From Sinotaia quadrata (taxonomy: Eukaryota; Mollusca; Gastropoda; Architaenioglossa; Viviparidae): 64,000 nt of DNA. Position 1 is the stretch's first letter. Each line of letters begins with the position of its first letter. The DNA lies in NCBI GenBank assembly GCA_028829895.1, contig CM054181.1:7118001-7182000 (forward strand), read 5' to 3'. The notes beneath the pieces were generated by a model. The model worked only from the letters and a program-made list of their open reading frames with translations, had not been told where the DNA came from and ran no database searches. Below, one piece after another: positions 45,516 through 54,990 of this stretch. The translations under genes were made by a program, and so were the position numbers.

Positions 45516-45918
45516 GTCTTAGACAAATCACTGTAATAAGGCCATTTAATCAGAACAGACCGACAAGTGGTCACAACTCTATCACATCCTTTAAGCCACA
45601 GCAAATATGTAACGGATTTTAATATAAAGCAACTCCGTACATCATCACCCTTGCAGCACAAAATGAATGTTCAAATCTAAAATGTTATTTATGAGACCAT
45701 CAAGTATATTTACAAGTCATAGTAGGGTATTAACAGGAAATAAAGGGTATTTTCAAGTCAATTTTAATTTTTTTTTATAAAAAAAAAGGTATTTACACGT
45801 CCTGAAAAATATAACTAATTCACTGTATATAAATATGGCAATCCAGTTCCTACAGTTTAAAACGGTTTTCGCGCAAAATGTTTAATCTTACCACGACACT
45901 CTTCTTCGCTTCCAGGCG
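45516..45918. other. single-copy AT-rich stretch
   Basis: T/A runs at 45768-45788. Nothing recognised. Confidence 0.5.
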
Positions 45919-46008
45919 CAATTGACTTTTTGGGGTTTTGTTTTCCCCTAAAAACGCTTTCAATTGACTTTTGGGGGTTTTGTTTTCCCCTAAAAACGCT
46001 TTCAATTG
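45919..46008. repeat. 42-bp tandem repeat, 2.1 copies
   Basis: CAATTGACTTTTTGGGGTTT starts at 45919 and again at 45961. GGGGTTTTGTTTTCCCC in each unit can form a short stem. Confidence 0.95.
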
Positions 46009-46299
46009 GAAAATTAACACCTATTGTCTACCATGCTCGTGGCACACACAATCGATATCCAGAAAAGAAAGAAAAGAAAAACGAATCGAATGATGATAAT
46101 TTGGCGTAGTCCTCGCTCACGTTACAGAAAACAAAACTGATACAGACACATACCTCTCTCTAAAGGCCATAAAGACGTCTGATCTAATCACGTGACTGTT
46201 ATACACACTGCTGCATTTCTGGTGTTTAAAACTGTTTTATCCGTCTGTTCAGTAAGTCTTTGCAATCAACACATAATTTAAACATTAAACATGTATCAC
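46009..46299. other. single-copy stretch
   Basis: Nothing recognised. Confidence 0.5.
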
Positions 46300-46910
46300 A
46301 TTACTCATCATTGGCCTGTCTCAAATTACTTACAAACATGTCTCCATTTATATATCAAAAGGTCTTTGTTTTAGTATATTATAAATACCTGAGTATATCA
46401 GCAACCAATTAATATATAATAAACTATTCTCGCGTTACCATATCACAAACACGTATCATTAGTACATCAAAAACTAATTTCGCATTATTTCATAAAGATG
46501 TCACATTATTATATAATACATATTTCTCACATTACCACATCATAAACATGTCTCACATTACTGTATAATTATAACTTCTCACATTACTATATCATAAACA
46601 TGTCTCAAATGGTCATATCATAACATATCTCACATTACTGTATAACTATAACTACTCACATTACTATATTATAAACACGTCTCACATTACCACATCATAA
46701 ACATGTAATACTACTGTATCTTTAACATGTCTCAAATTACTGTATAATTATAACTTCTCACATTACTATATCATAAACATGTCTCACATTATCACATCAT
46801 AAACATGTCTCACATTACTGTATAATTATAACTACTCACATTACTATATTATAAACATGTCTCACATTATCACATCATAAACATGTCTCACATTACTGTA
46901 TGGGATATGC
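46300..46910 (+). repeat. 26-bp satellite, forward arm, about 22 units
   Basis: Core CTCACATTACTATATCATAA then ACATGT. From about 46540 units form a 78-bp higher-order repeat of three types (…ATCATAAACATGT, …GTATAATTATAACT, …ATATTATAAACATGT). The left third is heavily diverged. Confidence 0.9.
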
Positions 46911-46974
46911 TCTGATAAAATGAGTCCTATGCTGGGTGCTGAAATTATTTACATGTATAGCAATTTTGAATTTT

Positions 46975-47250
46975 ATAATGTGACACTGATTTGATATAAT
47001 AATGTGAGACGTGCAATACATAATAATGCGGTACTGGCTTATGATAATTATAGTAATGCGAGACATATTTAGAATATATTAATGTGCAATGTTTACGTTG
47101 TAGTTAGATGGGGCTGGTTTATCATATAATGTTTATTTATATAGTAATGTGTGACATGTTTATGATATATTAATGTGAGAAATATGTGTGACATAATACC
47201 GTGAGATATATACATAAGACTGTAATGTAAGACTTGTTTAGGACATTGTA
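46975..47250 (-). repeat. 26-bp satellite, inverted arm, about 9 units
   Basis: The same unit in reverse orientation, for example ACATGTTTATGATATATTAA then TGTGAGA near 47154, and TAATGCGAGACATATTTAGA near 47053. Copies are more diverged than in the forward arm. Confidence 0.8.
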
Positions 47251-47639
47251 AATTTTTACTTGTAAAGTATACGGAAACTGTTCTGGCGAAATATCATAAT
47301 TTGCTACCGACAAATTGAGATTAAGGCTGAAAAAGACGTTGAGGGACTTACTTTGTCAGTTTGATTTGATTTTTTAAAAAATAGGCACCTAATGCTTTCA
47401 GCATACTCTATGCTGAGTAAAAAATATTTTCACGAAACTTCGACGAAAACTTAGCAGAAAATCACGTTGTAAACTTTACTGAAAGCATTTGATGCACATT
47501 TTTTACCAAAGTTTTTATCAAGCAGACAAAGTAGGAAATAGATAAAGTTAAAAAACAACAAAGAAATTATAAAAATGACGAAAGAGTAAATACGAAAAAT
47601 AAGAAAATTTAAAGCATAAAACAGACAAAATAAGAAAAC
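47251..47639. other. single-copy AT-rich stretch (inferred SOBP intron)
   Basis: Two loose AAAATAAGAAAA(C/T)TTAAAG copies begin near 47597. No exon recognised. Confidence 0.45.
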
Positions 47640-47795
47640 TTAAAGTATAAAACATGAAAGGAAATCTCTAGTGAAAGTATAAAACAACACGAAAGAGGAA
47701 TAAATCTATAGTGAAAGAGGAATAAATATCTAGTGAAAGAGGAATAAAACTTTAGTGAAAGAGGAATAAATCTCTAGTGAAAGAGGAATAAATCA
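47640..47795. repeat. 22-bp minisatellite, 5-6 copies
   Basis: Unit GAAAGAGGAATAAATCTCTAGT; homogeneous from 47700. Confidence 0.93.
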
Positions 47796-47956
47796 GGCTG
47801 ATACGAGAAAGAAAATGAGGATTAAACGCAGTAGTAAATTAAAAGACATTTCCTTAAGAAATAAAAGTAAAACACTCCCTAAAAACCTCATAAAATAATT
47901 TCAAAGCAAAAGCAACACCCTCAACATCACTAAGAGAAAAAGAAAATAATACATAC
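47796..47956 (-). other. start of the SOBP intron after the exon
   Basis: Intron sequence reading from the GTATGT donor at 47956-47951 on the minus strand. Nothing else is visible in it. Confidence 0.6.
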
Positions 47957-48263
47957 TTAATCGTCCACTCTCTTCGCCATTGCGAGACTCTCGTCCGCTC
48001 TCCTCGCCATTACGAGACTCTCGCCCACTTTCACAGCCTTCTGGGATATTAGGTGAATCGCGGTCGTCGTGTTCGTCACAAACATAACTATCAGGTAAGC
48101 AGTCGTCGTTGTCGTCGTTGTGGCTGTGGGCATGGTGGTTACAAGAAGAAGCAGGGGACCGATAACGAGGCGCGATGGAGAGGTCAGCAGTGTCGCGGTG
48201 GTCAACAACATCCGTATACCCATACCAGCCGAGCAGTTCGTTCATAGTCGTCTCTGCAAAATC
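47957..48263 (-). CDS. SOBP: internal coding exon of SOBP (sine oculis-binding protein homolog)
   Basis: A 307-bp exon, phase 0 at its start and phase 1 at its end, encodes 102 residues. It opens DFAETTMNELLGWYGY, which matches the FAENTMNELLGWYGY stretch near the N-terminus of vertebrate SOBP. It continues into a low-complexity part rich in H, D and S (NHHAHSHNDDNDD). Near the end a 10-residue repeat ESGRESRNGE occurs twice plus a partial copy. The acceptor is a pyrimidine-rich GTTGTTCTGGTTGCAG and the donor is GTATGT. SOBP is known as a nuclear FCS-type zinc-finger protein that works with Six-family homeoproteins and is needed for inner-ear patterning in mouse. The zinc fingers are encoded further 3' and were not found in the window. 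The residues after WYGY do not resemble the vertebrate sequence, as expected for a fast-evolving region. Minisatellites lie close on both sides. Confidence 0.88.
48003..48032 (-). repeat. 30-bp in-frame coding repeat in the SOBP exon, first copy
   Basis: This and 47973-48002 encode the same ten residues (ESGRESRNGE). A partial third copy (ESGR) follows at 47961-47972. The two full copies differ only at third codon positions. Confidence 0.95.
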
Positions 48264-48279
48264 CTGCAACCAGAACAAC
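48264..48279 (-). promoter_or_regulatory. splice acceptor of the SOBP exon
   Basis: GTTGTTCTGGTTGCAG on the minus strand directly before the exon. It joins in phase 0 to GAT. Confidence 0.75.
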
Positions 48280-48309
48280 GCAATTATGATCTAGCCATTG
48301 GGTGTCTCT

Positions 48310-48960
48310 CATTTCAAAAGGACAAGTTTTTAGTGTCTGAAATAAGAACTAAATCGATATATGAAATATGCATTTATAGTGCCTGAAATAAGAACACTTA
48401 AATCGATAGATGAAATTTGTATTTTTAGTGTCTGAAATAAAACTAGATTGAAATCTGTATTTTCAGTGTCTGAAATAAGAGCTAAATCGATGGACAAAAT
48501 GTATTTTTAGTGTGTGAAATATGAACTAGATTGATAGGTGAAATATGTATTTTCAGTGTCTGAAATAAGAAATTGATCGATAAATGAAATTTGCATTTTT
48601 AGTGTCTGAAATAAGAAGTAGATCGATTGATGAAATGTGTATTTTCAGTGTCTGAAATAAGAACTAAATCGATGGACAAAATGCATTTTAGTGTCTGAAA
48701 AAAGAACTAGATCGATTGATGAAATGTGTATTTTTAGTGTGAAATAAGAACTACATCGATAGACGAAATATGTATTTTAAGTGCCTGAAATAAGAACTAG
48801 ATCAATAGATAAAATTTGCATTTTTAGTGTGAAATAAGAACTACATCGATAGACGAAATGTGTATTTTAAGTGCCTGAAACAAGAACTAGATCGATAGAT
48901 AAAATTTTTAGTGTCCTAAATCGATGGACAAAATGTATTGTTAGTGTCTGAATTAAAAAC
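48310..48960. repeat. 45-bp degenerate repeat, about 14 copies, next to exon
   Basis: Core TGTCTGAAATAAGAACTAAA then TCGATAGATGAAAT and TGTATTTTTAG. It begins about 50 bp upstream (in gene direction) of the SOBP exon. Confidence 0.92.
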
Positions 48961-49029
48961 TGATTTGGATTTACTCGACGGGGTTTCTGACGATTGAAAA
49001 AGATTGACATTGCGAGACACTTGATGTCA

Positions 49030-49265
49030 TCCTAGTGACTAAAATAAGAACTACTTCCATGAATACTTGATGTATTTTAGTGTCTGAAATAAGAACTACT
49101 TCCATGAATACTTGATGTATTTTAGTGTCTGAAATAAGAACTACTTCCATGAATACTTGATGTATTTTAGTGTCTGAAATAAGAACTACTTCCATGAATA
49201 CTTGATGTATTTTAGTGTCTGAAATAAGAACTACTTCCATGAATATTTGATGTATTTTTAGTGAA
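49030..49265. repeat. 45-bp homogeneous sub-array, 5 copies
   Basis: Core GAAATAAGAACTACTTCCAT then GAATACTTGATGTATTTTAG. A recently amplified version of the neighbouring degenerate family. The minus frame stays open because 45 is a multiple of 3. Confidence 0.96.
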
Positions 49266-49372
49266 TGGGAAAAAAATCTAAATCGTTGGATCCTGGATGT
49301 ATTACTTTAGACTAAAATACTTTTATTTTATGAGATGCTTGATTTCAGTCTAGTAATTGATACTGGATGCAT

Positions 49373-49595
49373 TTTTACAATTCAATTAAGATTTTTTTTT
49401 TACCTTGTAAGGCACTTGAAGTCATTTTTACAATTCAATTAAGATTTTTTTTTTTACCTTGTAAGGCACTTGAAGTCATTTTTACAATTCAATTAAGATT
49501 TTTTTTTTTTACCTTGTAAGGCACTTGAAGTCATTTTTACAATTCAATTAAGATTTTTTTTTTTACCTTGTAAGGCACTTGAAGTCATTTTTGTA
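49373..49595. repeat. about 53-bp repeat, 4 copies, with variable T run
   Basis: Core ACCTTGTAAGGCACTTGAAG preceded by ACAATTCAATTAAGA and 9-12 T. Units differ mainly in T-run length. Confidence 0.95.
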
Positions 49596-50460
49596 ATTGC
49601 GAATAAGAACGGCTTTATTAGATTTGGGGTATATTTTAGTTACTGAAATAACAATTACTTTAGAGTATAGCAGTGTATTTCCAGTGATTAAAACGAACTA
49701 CTGATATTTTTCGATTAATGAAATAATATCTTAATGTGTGTAACTAGGTCGTGCACCTTTATTTCCTGATATAGAACTTCTTCGCGGAATTATTTGAGGT
49801 ATTTTTGACTGATTGAAATAGAATTTCTTCGCGGAATTATTTGAGGTATTTTTGACTGATTGAAATAGAATTTCATCATGGAATTATTTGATGTATTTTG
49901 ACTGAATGAAATAGAATTTCTTCGTGGAATTATTTGATGTATTTTGACTGACTGAAATGAGACTCGTTTCTTAAGGTGACCGGATGTAGCTCTAGGTACT
50001 TAAAAAAAAAGAACCACTTCAAAAGCTACTTCAGCATTAAAGAGTTAAAATATTGATTTTTCTTAGAGATACTTGACATTTGTTCATGGAATAAAGCATA
50101 AATAGTATGACATTTGATGTTCTTTTAGGAATTGATAAACTACTCGGGAGCTGCTTGATACATTTTAAGGGACTTATGGCGTTGTCTGATGTATTTTTAG
50201 GAGCTGATTTTATAAACTACTTTTGTATTGTCTTATGCATTTTTAGGAATTGATGCTTTTTATTAAAAAAACAAACTAATCGGGCATTGTCTGATGTATT
50301 TTTTTAGATTGATGTAAATTTTTTTTAAACTTTATTTTGGCGTTGTCTGATGTATTTTTAAGGATTGATGTAAAATTTTAAAAATAATTTACTTTGTTGT
50401 TGTCTGATGTAGTTTTAGGGATTGATGTAAAAACTACTCGCGACCCGCTTGATGTATTTC
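49596..50460. repeat. degenerate continuation of the 45-50-bp family
   Basis: A 47-bp sub-array (core GAAATAGAATTTCTTCGCGG, about 49765-49960) and many TTGATGTATTTTTAGG-type units up to 50460 share words with the arrays at 48310-49265. Confidence 0.8.
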
Positions 50461-51055
50461 TTATAAAAAAAAAATACTAGGAAGATTGATTTTTAGGGTA
50501 TACCAACCCCTCCCTTTTATCTATCCGACTCGCTCTACCTGTTTTTATGCCTGATCATCTATGCGTTTGTCTCTTTGTTCATCTACCTATAAAATATACC
50601 CAAAGAAATTTTTTAACAGCTACTGAACAGTCTAACATTTTTCATTTGAACAACAATAACCAATAATAATTCAATAAACAACTTTTCCAATATTACGATA
50701 TCAGACAATTAAATACATGAGATAAACAGCAATTTTTCAAAATGACGACAACGCACAATTAAATACATGGCGTAAATACTACTTTTCGAAAATTACGATA
50801 ACCCTCAGTTAAATACGTGACATACAGGTGATGAAGATGAAAAATAAATAATAATCTTTCGCACAAAAAACATCAACAAAGAGGAAAAGGAAAAAAACAA
50901 CATTTTATTTTTGTAGTTGTTGTTGCTCTTTCATCCTGTTCAAATGTGAACATTAGTTCTAATTCGTTCTAATAAGGATTTTATTTTCCTATTTTGAATA
51001 TTTAAAACTAATTATCTATAATCAACAGAGAGTGAATGAAAGTGATACCAATAGA
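50461..51055. other. single-copy AT-rich stretch
   Basis: Two or three loose AATTAAATACATG(A/G)…TAAA copies at 50690-50830. Nothing else recognised. Confidence 0.45.
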
Positions 51056-51385
51056 CAGACATGGTAGACACTTAGAAATACTGTTTGAATGGGGGATAAA
51101 TTGATATGTAAACATACGGTAGGCATTAGAATTACTGTGTGAAAGGGAGATAAACTGATATGTAAACATACGGTAGGCACTTAGAATTACTGTGTGTAAG
51201 AGAGATAAACTTTATGTAAACATACGGTAGGCACTTAGAATTACTGTGTGTAAGAGAGATAAACTGATATGTAAACAAACGGTAGGCACTTAGACTTACT
51301 GTGTGTAAGAGAGATAAACTGATATGTAAACAAACGGTAGGCACTTAGACTTACTGTGTGTAAGAGAGATAAACTGACAGACAAA
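51056..51385. repeat. about 55-bp minisatellite, 6 copies
   Basis: Core AGAGAGATAAACTGATATGT then AAACAAACGGTAGGCACTTAG. Confidence 0.95.
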
Positions 51386-51424
51386 TATATAGTAGAAAGA
51401 GTTACTGTCAATTGAAATTGCTCT

Positions 51425-51555
51425 GAAACTTACATTTTTTTACTATGGTCCCGCTTTAGTGCTGTCACGTACATTTTTGGACTATGGTCACGTTTTAGTG
51501 CTGTCACGTACTTTTTTTTTTACTATGGTCACGCTTTAGTGCCGTCACGTACATG
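51425..51555. repeat. about 50-bp tandem repeat, 2.7 copies
   Basis: Core TTTAGTGCTGTCACGTACAT with TTTTTACTATGGTC(A/C)CG. Confidence 0.92.
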
Positions 51556-51748
51556 CCAAAGATGCAGGGACAGTGCGTTCTCTGCATAAAAAATACTGGA
51601 TGTAAAATGAATTAACTTTTCTTGAGTCGTACGACACGCTGAATTTTGGATACCTTCTATTGGCAGGGATGTACATTTCAATTCATACTCGAGAGCGGTG
51701 GAAACATGTAACGATATTAATTATGTACTCCTTTCAGTGCTCAACAGC

Positions 51749-51750
<2 letters not shown>

Positions 51751-51804
<54 letters not shown>

Positions 51805-51924
51805 GTATGTGTATGTCTATGTGCGTGTCCATATGTGTGTATATATATATATGGGTGTTTGTGTGTGTGTGTGTCCGTGTGTGTATGTCTATGTACGTGT
51901 GTCCATATGTGTGTATATATATAT

Positions 51925-51969
<45 letters not shown>

Positions 51970-52010
51970 TGCGCTTGCATGCGGGCGTGTATGTGCGAGC
52001 GCGCGTGTCT
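51751..52010. repeat. compound TG microsatellite with about 85-bp duplication
   Basis: TG runs at 51751-51800 and about 51926-51966 bracket two copies of a TCCGT…TATGTCTATG…TCCATATGTG(TA)n-GGGTG segment. Open frames of about 120 codons on both strands are artefacts. Confidence 0.95.
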
Positions 52011-52545
52011 CCATGTCTCCTGCACTTTGCGACAAGAGGGCCTTATATTAAATAATTTGATAGCCTCGTTTTCGCTACCAATCTCGACCAATGAGATAAT
52101 AATTATCTCAATTAATTAACGAAAGCTTCTAACATGCAGTAGGTTAAAATTGCCTACCACCGACAAATTTCTTTCTTAAAACCTGCTACATTTAAAGATT
52201 GGTTTCAGCTTCGACCAGTAAAAGCCAGCGAAGTCTTGCGACAAATATAAACTACAGTTCGGTCTTGGACTTCGATCGCTGTTCGTCGTAGTTAATTTTG
52301 AACCCCACTGCACTAAGCAGATGACCTCGAACTTGGAACAATGTGTTTAAGATTATATTTAAGATTCTTAAGCGAACTAAATTAACTAGGCAGTGCCGCT
52401 TTTGTAACCTGCTCAGTTTCCCTGGTAACGGAACTGATTCTGAATGCACTTGGCACCAGTGTGAAGAAGGTAATAGTTCAAGGTGAATAAAATTTTCATT
52501 TCAGCACCATGCTGTCTCTTAGAGAACTGCTAAGAAGCACTTGAA
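52011..52545. other. single-copy stretch with X-box-like site
   Basis: GTTTCCCTGGTAAC at 52416-52429 fits the RFX X-box consensus GTHNYYATRRNAAC except for one centre base. No exon recognised. Confidence 0.4.
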
Positions 52546-52885
52546 ACGTTCATAGAGATGACTGGAGACGTTCATAGAGATGATTGGACACGTTCATAGA
52601 GATGACTGGAGACGTTCATAGAGATGACTGAGCACATTCATAGAGATGACTGGAGACGTTCATAGAGATGACTGGAGACGTTCATACAGATGAATGAAAT
52701 GTACGTTATAGAGATGACTGGAGACGTTCATAGAGATGATTGGACACGTTCATAGAGATGACTGGAGACGTTCATAGAGATGACTGAGCACATTCATAGA
52801 GATGACTGGAGACGTTCATAGAGATGACTGAGTACATTCATAGAGATGACTGGAGACGTTCATACAGATGAATGAAATGTACGTT
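52546..52885. repeat. 22-bp minisatellite with about 160-bp higher-order period
   Basis: Core CATAGAGATGACTGGAGACG. Variant units (GATTGGACACG, GACTGAGCACA, CAGATGAATGAAATGTACG) recur in the same order about 160 bp apart. Confidence 0.95.
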
Positions 52886-53018
52886 AACATGAAGAGACGG
52901 ATGTGACGACACAAGATGAAGGAATTTTTTTTAAAGACACGAGATAACACGCAATGAAGACAGAGAGAATAACAAATTAAAATTGGAAGAAATAAATGGG
53001 AAAAGAAAACTAAGTGAA

Positions 53019-53035
53019 GGGGGGGGGGGGGGGGG
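53019..53035 (+). repeat. poly-G tract
   Basis: About 17 uninterrupted G; quadruplex-forming. Confidence 0.95.
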
Positions 53036-53326
53036 AAGAGAAACAAAGATACAAACTAAAGAGAAAATAAAAAAAACAGAAGAGAGATATGACGCAAAGC
53101 CTCAAAAAGAGAGATGGACATATGTGAAAGCTAATGGTGAAGGAAGACGAAGAAAAATGAAAGTTAATGGAAGGAAAGGGGGGAAGAGAAACAAAGATAC
53201 AAACTAAAGAGAAAATAAAAAAAACAGAAGAGAGATATGACGCAAAGCCTCAAAAAGAGAGATGGACATATGTGAAAGCTAATGGTGAAGGAAGACGAAG
53301 AAAAATGAAAGTTAATGGAAGGAAAC
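53032..53326. repeat. 148-bp tandem duplication, 2 copies
   Basis: GAAGAGAAACAAAGATACAA starts at 53035 and 53183, and the copies are identical by eye apart from the G-run length. Confidence 0.96.
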
Positions 53327-53625
53327 AGGCTGATGTAAATGTTAATGTAAAGAGAAGTGAAGGTTAATGGCGGGAGAGGACAGATGTGAATGCTAATGAA
53401 CGGAGTTGTGCAGATGTGAAAGCGAATGAATGGAGATGTACAGATGTGAAAGCTAATGGAAGGAGATGAACAGATGTGAAAGCTAATGGAGGGAGATGGA
53501 CAGATGTGAAAGTTAATGGAGGGAGATGGACAGATATGAAAGTTAATGAACGGAGATGGACAGACGTGAAAGCCAATTAATCGAGATCTACAGATGTGAA
53601 AGCTAATGAACGGAGATGATGACGG
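53327..53625. repeat. 30-bp minisatellite, about 9 copies
   Basis: Core GAAAGCTAATGGAGGGAGAT then GGACAGATGT. The 148-bp duplication to its left holds two diverged units of the same kind. Confidence 0.94.
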
Positions 53626-53788
53626 AGAAAGTAAACAAGTTTCGGACAGTTATGAGAAAAATAAATGGAAAGGCTGAGGGGAACGAATTGAAATGGTGAG
53701 AATAAAGCCAATGTAAACACGTTCAGTAGAAAAGAAATTCTTTGGCAATGAAGAGTGAACTGGTGCGCATTAAAAATGGCTCTATGAA
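53626..53788. other. purine-rich spacer
   Basis: Nothing recognised. Confidence 0.5.
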
Positions 53789-54021
53789 CGACTTTAGAAC
53801 GGGGATGGTTTGGTGAATGACTAAGAATGAGGGATGACTTGGTGAATGACTACAGAATGAGGGATGAATTGGTGAATGACTACGGAATGAGGGATGACTT
53901 GGTGAATGGCTACAGAATGAGGGATGAATTGGTGAATGACTACAGAATGAGGGATGAATTGGTGAATGACTACGGAATGAGGGATACTTGGTGAATGACT
54001 ACAGAATTAGGGATGGTTTTG
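53789..54021. repeat. 30-bp minisatellite, about 8 copies
   Basis: Core ACAGAATGAGGGATGAATTG then GTGAATGACT. GACTTG and GAATTG versions alternate. Confidence 0.96.
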
Positions 54022-54144
54022 GTGACCGGAGAGATAAACTAAAGATAAACAGGATGAATAGGTGATGAAAGTGATGACTTGCGAAAAGACTAGATGAATG
54101 AATAACAACTTAGGGAAGACTGAATTAATGAAAAACAGCACAGA

Positions 54145-54275
54145 ATGAGAGAAAACAAAAGGAATGAGAACAGACAAAACAGGATGAGGGAAAGCCAAAA
54201 GGAATGAGAACAGACAGAACAGGATGAGGGAAAGCCAAACGGAATGAGAACAGACAGAACAGGATGAGGGACTGC
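54145..54275. repeat. 40-bp minisatellite, 3.3 copies
   Basis: Core GGATGAGGGAAAGCCAAAAG then GAATGAGAACAGACAGAACA. Confidence 0.95.
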
Positions 54276-54754
54276 AAGTGAAATGAGTATGGACTTAAAG
54301 AACCGAGAATGAATGTAACCAAGGAAAGACAAGAGCGAACGGGTGCAAAGTAAAGGGTATGGAGATGCACACAGATTTGTGTGTGACAATACACTGTTTT
54401 CAATGGCTTACGCAACGTCAACAGGAAACTGGAGACTTTGAAAACTACCAGCGACATTATTCCGTGCAAACTTCCCATCGATCAAACCCGGCGTGCGCCT
54501 CCCATCTGAACGCGCCCATTGATCTAGCAGGCACACTTGGGCTCTAGTTTTATTACCTTCCTTATCCAACCCACCTCCCCCCTGACTACCCCACACATCC
54601 CTTAGATTGATACTATTTCATAATGTCATTGCTATTTTCGAGCTTTATTCTCGACATCTCATGTTATTACATTCAGTTAGAGTAAGAGACAGGCCTAATG
54701 CCTTTTTTGCAACAAATAACAAAAGATAGAACTGCCTTTCAGAGATAAAAGGAG
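54276..54754. other. single-copy stretch
   Basis: Nothing recognised. Confidence 0.5.
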
Positions 54755-54990
54755 GGGGTGGAGTGATGGATGGAGTGATGGATGGATGGAGTGATAGATG
54801 GATGGAGTGATGGATGGATGATGGTGGTGTGGTGGTGGTAGTGGATGGGTGGGTGGATGGGTGGGTGGATGGATGGATTGGTAGGTCGATGGGTGGATGG
54901 ATCCATTGGATAGATGGTTGGGAAGGTAGAACGGTGAATGGATGGATGGGTGTATGGATGGAGTGGTAGATGGATCGATGGATGGATAGG
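54755..54990. repeat. degenerate (GATG)n tract
   Basis: ATGGATGGAGTGATGG and GGTGGATGG motifs without a fixed longer period. The proline-, serine- and histidine-rich minus frames are artefacts. Confidence 0.93.

Noticed and set aside
51660..52119. Overlapping frames of about 116-131 codons on both strands
   Set aside because: They consist of Cys-Val or Thr-His runs from TG/AC microsatellites.
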